Shown one piece after another: positions 48,501-59,485 of a stretch of DNA of 64,000 bases (position 1 is the first letter of the stretch; the number at the start of each line of letters is the position of its first letter). Both the position numbers and the translations under genes were made by a program. The notes under the pieces were generated by a model. The model did not search any database. It saw only the letters and a program-made list of their open reading frames with translations, and was not told where the DNA came from. The DNA is from Anas platyrhynchos (lineage: Eukaryota > Chordata > Aves > Anseriformes > Anatidae). The stretch covers positions 50,337,501-50,401,500 of the forward strand of contig NC_092588.1 of assembly GCF_047663525.1 (NCBI RefSeq). The letters run 5' to 3'.

Positions 48501-51500
48501 CCTGCAGAGGAACGAGAGAGCGAGTTACACAAAAAAACACGCCTGCGACCTGTGAGATCCAAGAGAAAAGAAAAAAACCCTCTTTTTCACTTCTCTTTCC
48601 ATGCTCTAGCATTACATATCAGATCACGAGGAGTTCAGCGGAAGGTTTGTTCCCCCTGGGAAAGGAGACAAAGCGCGGCGTAATCGATAGCGGCACGAAT
48701 CTGGACTGGAAGCTCCCGACTGAACCCAGATAGCATCTTGACAAGGCCGGAGGTACACGAAGCTTTTGATCACAATTCAAGTATTCGATCTCCTTTGCTT
48801 CAGCAGCGTACTAGATCTTACTAGTCACCTGCCAGGGGTGCAAAGATCAGTATCAGGAGCGAGCAGGAGTCTGAATTACTTCACCTGCTTAGCCACGGCT
48901 GAGGTGTTCCTGGCTTTTCTACTTAGTTGGAGGGATCGCTACAGGCAAAAACGTTCATTTCCAGCCTACCTCTTCCACATTTTTCTCCATCTCCTGGGGA
49001 ATCTTTTTTGAAGCCTATTGTCCACCTCTGCAATCCTCTTTGACAGTTCCTACAGACAAGTTTTGTGATGTGCAGTGTGCAGGGGGCAGTTTTTCATTAA
49101 CCATTTAAGCACAACTGTTTACTACCAGCAAGGAAACTGCAGGGTATCTTCATCTCATCAAAACACTGAAACCTCCAAAACTGAAAATAAAAGTTGTATC
49201 TGCAGAGGTATTTAAACCCAGAAGCCATAAAATACTATCAGAAGTCACCTGGCAAGAGACAGAGAAATCTATTTTCCTCACGTACATCTGGATATCATTT
49301 TGGGTAGTTTCACAGATAGTTTTAGCCAGCTACAGCTGCAGAGCAAACCAGTCCTTCACTACTCTTCTTTCAAAGCCATATGGGATGTACATGTTTGAAG
49401 TCTACCTGCCCCACACGCTCAGAAAAGCATCTCTTGCCCCGTAGACCCATCAGGAGTCCAGCTTCAGAACTCATGTTTAACCAGAACTTTACACAAAACC
49501 ACAATCTTTTCAATTTCAGTCGGCATATTTCCCTAATGGACAACGAGCAAAGTTTGCCTGTAACAATTTCAGCGTGAGGTCTGACAGGACTCAGGCGTGC
49601 TGTCAGCATTACCAGCAACATCTAGCAACAGGAACAGCACCTGACAGGCAACTTCTGTAGAAAGGTGAGCCAAGTACTGGCAAAAAAGGAAAAGCCTCTT
49701 CCAAAGAACATCAGGTCACACTAAAAAACAATTCCACTTAAGCCAGCTTCCCACTGCGAACGCTTTATTTTGCTACCCCTCATAAAACAACTTGTTATTC
49801 ACAGATGTTCTTGGACTCCGTGCTTGAACTAAGCATTTACACCACTGCATTACCGCCTTTTAGGGAACCCTTGGAATATTCACAATAAACTTGTAATAAG
49901 GAAAGCCCATCCAAAATTTAATGAGGAAGGACTCAACGTGGCACAGACATGTCAAGAGACATTGCTGTGAAAGGGAAACCAACAAGCTTTTCCAGAAGCC
50001 ACCTCTGTCAAGTGAGACTTGAAGGTGGCTTTCACTGATAAGAAAGACATGTGGGGAGGAAAAAAAGCATAAAAGCAGAAAGAATGTTTATCAAATGATT
50101 GCAGTTTGTGTGTGTATCAATCCAATAAGAAGATACAATCTTATAATGAACCAAGAAACCACTGCTCATGCCACTGGTAATTGCTCATTCCACAAAGATC
50201 CTTCCTCTTACCATTTGTTATGGTATTTTAACGTGTAATTACAGTACAGTAGCTTTGGTTAAAATGAAAATAAAGAGCTTAACTTACGAGCAACTGGTAA
50301 GGAACAAACATGTCCACATCACTGCTTTGGAAGGCAATGATTTATGACAAAATACAGTAACTAGATTTTAAAACATAACTGAGACACTATGCTAGAGCTA
50401 GGTCTCTTGTCATGGAAGGAAATGCAGATGTGTTCCACTGTAAAAAAAAAAAATAAATAAAATATTCGTGCCAATTTAGGTACTTTCCTTTCTTTCCTGC
50501 CTTCCTCTTACCCAACTCTCTCAGTACAGACTTACTGAAAATCTAAGCTCCCGACCAGCATCACAGCCCCCCCAGGGATTTCAGCCAGCCACAGAGCTGT
50601 ACCCTGCGTTCCCAAGCACTCCCAATCCATCTTCCTTGGGCACGGATGGAAAGATGCAGAAATGGACTGCAGAAACAAGGGAAGCAAGAATGCCAGGGAA
50701 ACCTCTCACCCCCACCCTATGTTAAAGGGAAGCATAATTCCTGCTGAGCAGGACCACACCACGCAGCCAACAAGTTCGGAGGCACCAGCAGAACCATCAG
50801 GAGATGTTTTTGGCTACCCAGTGATGGGAAACGGAAACTAAAGCCTTGCTAGCTTCTCTCCTGGATAACACTACAGGAAACAGCAGCGGAACAGGGAGTA
50901 ACCTGTGGATTTGGAAACAAAAATCCCCATGTGTAGACTTTTTTTTTTCTTCACAATCCCAATAGCTAGGTTCTTTCCCCTCCTGCAGTACATCTGCATG
51001 CTGAGCCTTGCTTCCTACAGCAGATGATGCATTGTTCTGGAGGAGGGAAGCCACCTCCTCTCCTCCCCACCCTCACGACTGAACATGACCACAGTGCTCT
51101 TTGGTATTTCATTACAAAAAGCAAGAAGACGTTGGAAGGGCAAAGGGGATGGGGGAAAAAAGAATATATATCACTTTGTAGTGAGCCCATTAAAAGATTT
51201 CAGCTCAAATAGAAAAACCAAACTCAAGACCTCCTCCTAAATTTACAGCCAGAACAGGTGCAGGGGCTGAAAATACTTTGTGCCACTGGGGAGAATGAGG
51301 TTAAGGATGGGAGCGTGCCACGCTGCTGCTTCCTGCAGGATGGAAAGCAAGAGTAAGTGAGTGAGAACCACGCAAGAAGCAATTTTGTCATATTCACATC
51401 GTGATGGAATGGGAGAAGCAGAGAACAGTGAAAAAGAGCACTTTGAAGCTCATCATCCTCATGGACTCTGAGAAGAACCAGCAGGCAGAGAAGCTGAGCT

Positions 51501-54500
51501 CAGGTACAGCAGTCAGGATGCATCCCCCCTCGTGGGAGCCAGAGGGATTGTGAACAGCAGGAGACTTCCAGCAACCACAGAAGGATGAAGCTCTCAGCAC
51601 ATTGAAAACCCAAGGCAGAACAAGAACATGCCCTCCTTCAGCAGGGGCAGCTTTCACTTGCGGAAACCTTGGGGCTCTGAACACAATCTGCTAGTAACAA
51701 TGCTGTTCTTGTCAGGGCTGTCACCTACTACAGCGCGATGCCTCTCTCTCACCTTCCAGAAAGAGCTCTTTTGGCAAACAGAAGAGCGATGGAAGAGTTG
51801 GGCCATGCATATTTACGACTAATCCCGAAGATTCACAGGGGAACTCAAAGCTAAAATTGTCCCTGCGTGGTACCTGTCGGTCCAACTCACAGTCAGAAAC
51901 CTCCCTACAGCGTCCATCCCACAAAGCAGGTGCTGCGTGCTTGCACTGATGACAAGTTGACAAAAAGTCTGTGTTTTAGAGGCAAAACAAATGCGAACTT
52001 ACCAACGCAGTCACAGCACTCATCCCAAAGTGTGCCGAGGCAGAGCATGCACTCCTTGCAGCAGGAACAGTTCCCTTCCCCTGGGCGGCACTGACACAGC
52101 TCCTGAAAAACACATCAGCGTGTTACACCGCAGCAGACCCAGACGTGAAACGCCAGCAGGGCACAACAATTCCTCCTCCAGCTCAAACTAAAAGAGCTCA
52201 GGACACTCACAGAGTGAGTAAATGGTAAAGCACTTGTAGCCAAAGCAGCAATCCGAGTTTACAAAAGGATCTTTTGTGAGTGTTTTTTTTTTAAAAAGAC
52301 TAAATTCTAAACAGAGACCTGAAGTCAGCTAACAAGCATTTAAAAGAGAAAAAAATCCTATTCACGAGAAGCTGTTTGCTTCTGTGTGCCTGAATCTACA
52401 AGTTCTTTGAATGCTTTTCCCTCTTCCAGAGGAAATTCAAAGAAGGATGTTTCTTTATATATAAATAGCGAGCAGGAGTTATAATTTAGCTAAAAAAGGA
52501 AGTTACCATAAACAGTGCACATACTCGGAGGACGTGCAATGCCTGCCATCACACCTATCCCTGGATGCTAAGAGGAACTTACTTGGTTAAGTCAGCTGGA
52601 CAAAACCATTTTGTGCATCTCTGGATGCTTGCTACGCCTTGCTCTCCATCTGCAGTGCCAGTAACTGTATGTCAATTTTTTATCCCAGGTCCAGCTGATT
52701 TACTTTTTGCTCTGAAGGAAACAACCTTCTCCCTCCTCCTGCAAAATAACACCCTGGGCACTTCAAAGCCTTCAGCGGCTTCCAGAAAGTAGAGCAGTGT
52801 GCACGTGTGTTTTTCTGTAATCACAAAGGCCTGGAAGCAAGAAGACAACCCCCGTTTTCGTATTACCCAAACCTGAAGGCAGAGGTTTAGCAGCCCCGCT
52901 GAAGGCGTGCACTGGAAGCATGGAAACATCCTCCACGTCCAGAGGAAATCTAAAAACCAGGCGGTGTGCTTCCTCTGGCTCACAAGCACGTAGCAGCAGT
53001 TCCAGTTTGGCCAAAAGACCGCGGCTAGCGGATGACAATCCATGGGCTTGGATTACGCCCTGGGCAAAACCTCACTTGTTAAACAAAAATCCCTCATTCC
53101 GGTATCATTCTCTTAGCTTCATCGCAGCTTAAGAATTACAAATCCTCTTAAAGACAGCAAAAAGACCAAATGCCCAAACTACTGTGTTCTGCACGATGCT
53201 GAGAAGCTACTGCCTGGGTAGTTTAATCCGAAGTGTTTGCACTTTTGGGGGATTGAGTGTGAGCTCTCTGTCCACACGCGTTCCTGCGATGCGCAGCCTT
53301 AAGCCTTATTTTATTTACAGAGTGGAAAAGTACCAAGGCTTCTGACTTCTTCACTCTCCAAGTTTATTCATGTCACCTATTACTCCGCTGTTTCCAAGCG
53401 AAGGATGGAAAACAGGCTCATTAAGGAGATATCCAAAGTTTTCCACAAGAGGAGACGCCACAGCCTCCGAAAGATGACTTATGTGAATGAATGACGCATT
53501 TCTAAAATATTTATCTTACAGCTCAACAAACAGATTGTGTCAGCCTCCGGAATAAAAAAGCCTGCATAGAGCAACTTTTAAAACCAGCCCCGAGTAAAGT
53601 ACGGTTAGATGGGCCAGAAAGGAATATTAATATGTATTAATGTTGAAATAAAACTATGTATTTGTTCTTCAACAATACAACCAGGCAAACAACCTCACAC
53701 TCATTAAAGACGTTGCAACACCAGCGAGCCAGTGTGTGGGAGGAGGTAATGCTCCATAAACCATTAAATGCAACATTATGAATCAAAGCCAGAGAAATCA
53801 CCGAATTCAAGCTGTTTCAGCTCTAAAGACCAGCACCGTGAGAGCCTAAGAGAAGAGTATTGTTACAGAACTAAGCGTAACCTTAAATCCTGTACTTGCA
53901 ATAGGAAAAAATCTTCTTGGTGTCCATGTGTCCGGACCACCTATCTTACCGACGTTGTTTTTACAGGGAGGGCTCACGAACACTGTGATTTTTAAAAATT
54001 TAACTTTGGTTTGCTTCTTTTTGTTAGCTTGGAGGAGGAAGATGGAAGAAGTGGCAGCCAAGCTGGTCTTCCGCGGGCGGTCTCCGTGTGTTTTTCCGTA
54101 CGCGCCTTCCTCGCACGGAGATGATTTCCTTGCACCCCTCCTGGGCTCCTCCGACTGACTCACCCCCCGGACACCCGCACAGGACACATCTCTGGCAAAG
54201 AACGCTTCCACGGGCCGGGGGCGAAGCGGAGCCGAGGAGGAACGCTCCCTGTCGATAGCCGGGGGTGGCGAGGCGTCAGTGGAAGAAAGCATTACTCATG
54301 AGCGGGGCTGGCAGCCGCCCAGCCCCAACAGCCCAAGGTGCACCAGAGAACCTATTTTGCTGGGCAAGAAATAAGCCTCCCAGCCTAAAAATACGGCACT
54401 GCCTAGGAAGCAGACATGTTTGTACAATCGAGATATTTCTGTTCCGCAGAGCAAATAAAAGAATTTCTTTTTTTTTTTTTTTTTTTTTTTTCTGCATTTT

Positions 54501-56447
54501 TTCAAAGCTTTCTTGAAGCGACACAGGCTATTTTCTCGGCGCGGTGAGAAACAGGACCTGAAGGCATTGGCAGCCTCTTTGCAAACTGGAGGGGGGAGCG
54601 AAAGAAAAAGAGCTAATGTGTTTTTTCTTCTTTTTTTTTTTTCCTAGAACAGTTAATAACAGCAAATCTCCTGGAAGCAAACCAGCCGGAATAATGCTGT
54701 TAACCCAACTGTGTTACGTACTACGGCTACAGAACGCGGGCCGGCAGCAAGCTTTAGATACGTCAGCCCCAAAGCGGAAAGGGGGTGTTTATTTCATACC
54801 ATGGGGCAAAAAAAAAAAAAAAAAAAAGGTCTTGGAAATGCTGAGGAGCTTGGGCCTGAGATTCCCAGGAGGTGAAGACCCAGAGGAAGGGAGATTTTAA
54901 GGGGAACGAAGGGCAGAGCCTCACGCTCCACTTCATTAACCGGAGGGATCTGCAAGATCCTGGAATGCAGGCGTGGGGCATGGCTCAGGGTCAGCTGCCT
55001 ACCTGGGAAACGATGCAACAGCCACTCTAATCCTAATCCTAACCCCAAAACCAACCCTAACCCCAACCCCAAGTCGCTGGGGCCCAGGAAGGAGCTGCAT
55101 CCAAAGCCTTGGAGGGAACCAACTTTGTGGTCCCTCCCTGCCTACGCTTGTAGGTCCCACCCGCAGCTCCTCTACCAACTGCAGGGAGCTGCAAAGTTTC
55201 CACGCAGGCTAAGCTGATGCGGAGAGGTGCCTCCAGCTATTTTCTTGCAGATCTTTGCTTACAGAAAACAAAAAAGCACAACACGAAAGCACCAGCGAAG
55301 CCAGGGCCCTCCAGACGCAAGCCGCAAGCCGAATGCGTGCGAGCTGTTGATCTCATGCTCCATCCTGGACCTAACAAAATAAATATTTATGTAGGGACCA
55401 CCCTTACGCAGAGCAGCTCGCGAGGAGTGGCCGTGAGGACTGTGCTGACTTCTAGCAATGCTGGCAAGAAATATTTACATTAACCGTGTGCTTTTCAGGG
55501 CGCTTTTTCTTCTGCCTCCCCGCTCTGCTCAGCCAGGCACAGCCCCACGTCCTGCCTGCAGCTGGCAAACGCCACGTCCTGCTTGCTCCTCTCTCGGCTG
55601 CAAGCCGTGGCTCGTGCCAAGCTGGGAGGGTTGTGAAAATAGGACAGGGAACCGCGTGATGTGATGGTCAAGCGAACCCCCTTACTTTGGGCAGGCTTCA
55701 CGCCTGGAGGTGGCACGAAAAAACGCAAGGGAAGGATGGCTGGCACATCTACACAAACACCAGCACCGTCTTCAAGAAGGAGAAAGTCAAAAGCTCCTCT
55801 CTCGCCCACACATTTAACAACTCTATAGACAATGGCTGAGCTAGGAGAAGCAGCATTTTTTCTTTACTATCCTTATTTATTTTTAATTTAAAGCGATGGT
55901 GGTGTAGAAGCCACAAAGAAGGTGGCTCAGCCGACAGCCAGTCTTCATTCTGCTGGGTGCGCTTGTGAATCTGGCAACTATTTTTATGCACAAACCAGAT
56001 AAATAAGATTTATACAGAATGAAGTGCACATGGAGATGCTTCATGCCACCTCCGCATCGTTTTTCAGATCGTAATTGTACATTTACTGAATGACTTACTA
56101 GCATATGGTATCTGTGCTCTCTGCTTTTCCTTTCCCAGTCTACCAAGGGGTACTAAGAAATGGTTTAAAGAAGCTGGAGCTGACCATATGAAGGCTGGAC
56201 TCGTGTTTAACACCCACTGCCCCCTCATTCACCTCACGGGTCCATTCTTAGGTAGCCCTGCCTGCTAATCAAGCATCGCTAACGAAGAGACAAGGCTCCA
56301 AAAACCTACTGACCCTACCTGGATGAGGCATTTGCTGACATCGCTGGCACACAGGGCCTTGTTGCAGCCGGCAGCCGGCTGGGCCCACAGCAGGAGCAGC
56401 AGCAGCAGCGCCGTGGCCGTGGGCGCCGCCACGTGCCGGGGCCTCAT
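42355..56447 (-). CDS. TWSG1: TWSG1, complete coding span, four coding exons
   Basis: Twisted gastrulation BMP signalling modulator 1 is a secreted cysteine-rich protein that binds BMP ligands and chordin and adjusts BMP signalling outside the cell (family knowledge). Exons 56319-56447, 52003-52102, 48235-48501 and 42355-42536 join in frame to 225 residues. A leucine-rich signal peptide (residues 1 to about 27) is followed by [16 protein letters not shown] and a first Cys-rich domain ([19 protein letters not shown]), then a linker with [20 protein letters not shown], and a C-terminal Cys-rich domain ending [17 protein letters not shown]-glycosylation sequons lie at N54, N83 and N149. Human is 223 residues as I recall it. 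The ATG sits in a good context (ggcaccATGA). Confidence 0.97.
44049..44165 (-). mobile_element. CR1 LINE 3'-region fragment (old)
   Basis: On the plus strand it reads agttcagtaggaaaggacct acaaagatct, then gccc gaccgcctg, cagggctaaccaaaa and gagggcattatccaaat. This matches the reverse complement of the CR1 3' region as I know it from birds. It is diverged and lacks the terminal ATTCTGTG units. The right edge is uncertain and could extend to about 44240. Confidence 0.65.
45360..45381. repeat. CTC trinucleotide repeat
   Basis: About seven tandem CTC units. They give a spurious poly-Glu or poly-Arg stretch in open frames of the opposite strand. Confidence 0.9.
48235..48501 (-). CDS. TWSG1: TWSG1 coding exon 3
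   Basis: The acceptor is ctctgcag and the donor AAAG|gtaaat. It is 267 bases: the Gly split codon, then [55 protein letters not shown], ending YSSDK. Sequons at NYS and NVS. Confidence 0.96.
48502..52002 (-). other. TWSG1: TWSG1 intron between coding exons 2 and 3 (3.5 kb)
   Basis: Unique DNA with short A or T runs (near 50445 and 50940). No repeat family, RNA gene or extra exon was recognised. Confidence 0.8.
52003..52102 (-). CDS. TWSG1: TWSG1 coding exon 2
   Basis: The acceptor is tttttcag and the donor GTTG|gtaag. It encodes [33 protein letters not shown] and ends one base into a Gly codon. There are ten cysteines in 33 residues. Confidence 0.96.
54464..54491. repeat. T-rich homopolymer
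   Basis: A T run of more than 20 bases interrupted by one C near its start. Confidence 0.9.
54808..54828. repeat. A homopolymer
   Basis: An uninterrupted A run of about 20 bases in a TWSG1 intron. Confidence 0.9.
55027..55070. repeat. Degenerate telomere-like C-rich array
   Basis: Successive units taatcc, taatcc, taacccc, then ccaaccctaaccccaacccc. They resemble the C-rich strand of the vertebrate telomere repeat CCCTAA with substitutions. Confidence 0.75.
56319..56447 (-). CDS. TWSG1: TWSG1 first coding exon (43 codons)
   Basis: ATG at 56447-56445. It encodes [13 protein letters not shown], a run of seven Leu (56388-56408), WAQPAAG, then mature [16 protein letters not shown]. The donor is CAG|gtaggg. 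The signal peptide cleavage after AAG (residue 27) is inferred. The N-terminus is GC-rich and differs from the human signal peptide, while the mature part is near identical. Confidence 0.94.
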
Positions 56448-56521
56448 GGTGCCGAGAGGGCAACCTCGAGGGGCTGCTGGAGCCGATGGTTAAATCTCAA
56501 TTCCTCTCCCCCTCGCCGTTC
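56448..56521 (-). other. TWSG1: TWSG1 5' UTR part of exon 2
   Basis: Seventy-four bases lie between the acceptor tctttccag (AG at 56522-56523) and the ATG. The acceptor has a strong pyrimidine tract in the minus direction. Confidence 0.7.
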
Positions 56522-56706
56522 CTGGAAAGAAAAGAGATTAAATATGGCATTTTTGGCAGCATAAGGGAGGTCGGAGCCCTCCTCCCCCCAGGATCAAACT
56601 TCTTCATCTGGAGCTTTCTGCTGCGGCTCCTCTGGGCTAACGCCGCGGTGAGGCTGAGGTGAGCGGCCCCAAGCTCGCCCTGCACCCCATAAGCAGCAAC
56701 AAGGAA

Positions 56707-56710
56707 AAAA

Positions 56711-56742
<32 letters not shown>

Positions 56743-56744
56743 AA
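56707..56744. repeat. AAAAT pentanucleotide microsatellite
   Basis: Tandem AAAAT-type units followed by an A8 run, in TWSG1 intron 1. Confidence 0.9.
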
Positions 56745-56885
56745 GGGGGAAAATCCCAACGGGGACACCCATGGGGCTGGCAGATAGCCCCGGGTGACCA
56801 CAGCGGAGCCAAACCGGCGTCACCCCCAATTCAGCCGCCGCTGCCGGGGGCACGCAGGAAGCTGTTAAGTTTTATTTTCGGGCTG

Positions 56886-56924
56886 AAAAATAAAATAAAT
56901 AAATAAACAAGTAAATAAATAAGA
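56886..56924. repeat. AAAT tetranucleotide microsatellite
   Basis: AAAT/AAAC/AAGT units, imperfect, in TWSG1 intron 1. Confidence 0.85.
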
Positions 56925-57112
56925 GTTAAACGGGGCTAAAAAAAAAAAAAAAGCCCCCAAGCCCGATCCCGGTGCGGCTCCCGGAGGCTTCGCAGCGCGG
57001 CGCGGCGCTCCCCGGGGCGCTGCAGGTGGCCGGAGCGGAGCAGCGGCGAAGCGAACCCGAAGAAAAAGGACAAAAAAAAACAAACAAACAAAAACACAAA
57101 AATACAAAAAAT

Positions 57113-57132
57113 ACACACACACACACACACAC
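57113..57132. repeat. AC10 dinucleotide microsatellite
   Basis: Ten AC units, preceded by A-rich sequence from 57071. Confidence 0.95.
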
Positions 57133-57330
57133 AAAAAAAGAGCCGGGACCGGGACGCGCCGGGCTCTCGGCGAGGCCGCATTGTTCTCACTGAGGGGGGG
57201 GAGAAAAAGCCCCGGGCCGGGCCGCCTCCCTCCGGCTGCCGGGGCACCAAAGGCCCCGCTCGGCTCCCTCGGCTTCTCCCCGAGCCCCCCCCCCCGGCCC
57301 CTCACCGCCTCCCCCCGGGGCTCCCCTCAC

Positions 57331-57420
57331 CGCTCGGCGGCGCCGCGGGCCGGGGGCAGCCCCCGCGCTCCAGCGGCGGCTCCGGGGCTCCGGCAGGGAC
57401 GGCGCGGATGGGCCCGGCCC
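57331..57420 (-). other. TWSG1: TWSG1 non-coding exon 1 (inferred)
   Basis: Placed from the donor CGAGCG|gtgagg in the CpG island. The transcription start is not visible in sequence, so the right end is an estimate. Confidence 0.4.
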
Positions 57421-57436
57421 GGCCCGGCCCGGCCCT
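57412..57436. repeat. GGCCC pentanucleotide array
   Basis: About five GGCCC units within the TWSG1 CpG island. Confidence 0.85.
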
Positions 57437-57720
57437 CGCTCGGCCGCGGGCGGCCCCGCCTCGGGGAGCCGCCGGGACCCGCCCTCCGAGCGCAACCGGG
57501 GCGGGTTTGGGGCTGAGGGGAGCCGAAAAGGAGCCGGGGAGGGGTTTTTTGGGGGGTGCTCGGAGGAACAAAGGGGTCGGGAGCCGGGCTGGCGGCAGCC
57601 GCTAGGGGCGGCGCGGGGAGCAGGTGGAGGAGGAGGAGGAGAGGGGTAGGGGGATGAAGGCTCCGCGGGGCCGTGAGGTGGCATCTGCGGGCAGCCCTCG
57701 GGGTGGGGGGGGGGGGGAAG

Positions 57721-59434
57721 AAAGCTGCGAAGTCGTGCACCGCCCGCTGGCTGCTGCTCGGAAATAAAGCTGGAGACAAGGGGATCTGATCCCCAAAACG
57801 GCCACGTGGCGCTGCTTCACCCCCCCAGGTGCCCAGTCCCAAAAAACAAGCTCGGTCCCTGGCAGCAAGGGACCAAAAAAAAGCCAGGAGAAACCCAACA
57901 ATCCCCCCTCAAGGCTTCCAGGAGGCAGCCTGGCTCTTTGGAGGGGATCACGGCCTTCTCCCCAGCGAGGTGATGCCGTGCTTCGCCTCAGCCCTCCCGG
58001 CTCGCATGGCACCGTGGAAATGCTGGAGGCACGCGCTGGGTCCTCACACAGTGTAAACGTGCACAAACGGGGCTGGAACACAATCCGGATTCACACAGGG
58101 AGTGTTGTCCCTGGGACTGCGACGCTTGAGGCTAGGCGACGTGGGCAAGGCGACGTTTACTGATTGGTATCAAAACATAACCTGTTGTGTGACACCGATA
58201 CCAGCAAGGCATCTCCCCGTGTTAAGGCTATGCCTGAGAAACATCCATCTGTGGATCTCCATATAAGTTGTACTGTCAAAATAATTTTAATTCATCCAAG
58301 AATGTGCTGAAACTCCCAGAGCACTGTGAACAGCTTGAAGCCTTGCCCCTGCTCAGCCCTCCTGGACCCGCTCGCTGCCTGTGCAAGCTGCGGCTCTGCT
58401 CGATTCCCCCATCCCAACTCCACATCCACCCCATCACCTCCTCCAAACCCTCCTCCAAACTTTTTGTCACTCACTTCTTGCCTAACACACTCCCACAACC
58501 CAATGCAGCCGCTCTGTTCTTCATGAGGCATTCACATCCCATACTCCAAGAAACCTATAGTAGGTTTGCCCACTTCCAGATTTGTACGTTTACTTTTTAT
58601 TACTCTGTAAATAATCTGACGGAAATAAATTCACACCCATTTACTAGTTGCAGTTTTATCCATTTTTTTCTTTTTCAGCAGGTGACAACTCAGATTTCTG
58701 TGTCATTTTAAAAACTCATCCAAAAGCAGCTGTGAAAATTTGACTTTCAGAATAACACTGTGTTTGCATTTTCCTTACTCTGCTTTCAATTCTCTGTGAC
58801 ATCAGGTAGGCAGTCCCGTATAAAAGCACAAACAACTCCTTCCTCCAATACCTTGCAAATTAAAAGCTGGGAAAAAAAAGAAGCACAGGGCAGGAATTAC
58901 ATATAAATGTATGCTTAATCCAGTTTTACTGTGCTTGAGTTACTGTCACTTTATTCTTGACTTGAACTGGCACCGATGTGCATACAGGAAGGAGTCTGCT
59001 GTCTGTGTAGTCTCTCATTCAACGCTCAGTTTGCTCTCCATCACCACAAAGGTACCTGGGCATTCACACAGACATAAGGAGTGAGTGTTCTTTCACCTGG
59101 TATTTAAAAAACAGTTCAAACCAAGTACTATAATCTCTTTTCCAGGTAACCGCCTCTCTTGCAAAAGCCCCATTTCTTTCAAAATGAATTTCACAGACAC
59201 CAGATCCCAAGCATTCTTGAATAATTTATGGACTAGACTGTAACAAATCTTTTTCATGAATATCTATAACCTTCTCATAGTAAATAATTAACTAACTACT
59301 CACAGTTCTAAGGATTAAAAAAAAAAAAAGCATAAAATTTTGGTTTTGGTTGAGCCTCCCTACATACATCCTATAACAGGAATGATGACATTTCATAATA
59401 ATCAAATGTTACAAATTAAGAAGAAATTCCAACT
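57721..59434. other. Intergenic region between TWSG1 promoter and ANKRD12 3' end
   Basis: Unique DNA that changes from GC-rich to AT-rich at about 58.5 kb. An open frame at 58268-58711 begins at TTG and resembles nothing known. G13 lies just left at 57705-57717. No gene is supported. Confidence 0.65.
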
Positions 59435-59453
59435 AGTAACATGACCAATAAAA

Positions 59454-59459
59454 TTTATT
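59454..59459 (-). terminator. ANKRD12: Poly(A) signal of ANKRD12
   Basis: TTTATT on plus is AATAAA on minus, about 1.1 kb after the stop. An overlapping aataaa on the plus strand at 59448-59453 makes the site symmetrical, but only the minus gene ends here. Confidence 0.65.
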
Positions 59460-59467
59460 AAACATTG

Positions 59468-59485
59468 TATTTACACATATTTACA
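59468..59485 (-). promoter_or_regulatory. ANKRD12: Two Pumilio-type elements in ANKRD12 3' UTR
   Basis: tatttaca occurs twice, at 59468-59475 and 59478-59485, reading TGTAAATA in the mRNA, the canonical PUM1/PUM2 binding octamer. They are close to the poly(A) signal. A third copy lies at 59978-59985. Confidence 0.6.

Larger units (their letters stand above)
52103..56318 (-). other. TWSG1: TWSG1 intron between coding exons 1 and 2 (4.2 kb)
   Basis: It contains a short GC- and CpG-rich patch at 54040-54260, long T and A runs (54464-54491 and 54808-54828), and a degenerate telomere-like CTAACCC array at 55027-55070. Otherwise unique DNA. Confidence 0.75.
56522..57330 (-). other. TWSG1: TWSG1 first intron (about 0.8 kb)
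   Basis: It carries three A-rich microsatellites, AAAAT (56707-56744), AAAT (56886-56924) and AC10 (57113-57132), inside otherwise GC-rich promoter-proximal DNA. The 5' donor is taken at CGAGCG|gtgagg (GT at 57329-57330). An alternative donor is at 57303-57304. Confidence 0.6.
56940..57720 (-). promoter_or_regulatory. TWSG1: TWSG1 CpG-island promoter
   Basis: The region has very high G+C and CpG density and a GGCCC pentanucleotide array (57412-57436). A GC box ggggcggg is at 57498-57505. No TATA box is seen. The non-coding exon 1 is inferred at about 57331-57420, next to the donor GT at 57329-57330. Confidence 0.75.

Noticed and set aside
56269..56463. Frame overlapping the TWSG1 signal peptide exon, possible upstream ORF
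   Set aside because: It starts at TTG, not ATG, and is the +1 shadow of the real exon; not an upstream ORF.
58268..58711. 147-codon open frame upstream of the TWSG1 promoter
   Set aside because: TTG start in a C/T-rich stretch; translation is low complexity and unlike any family I know.
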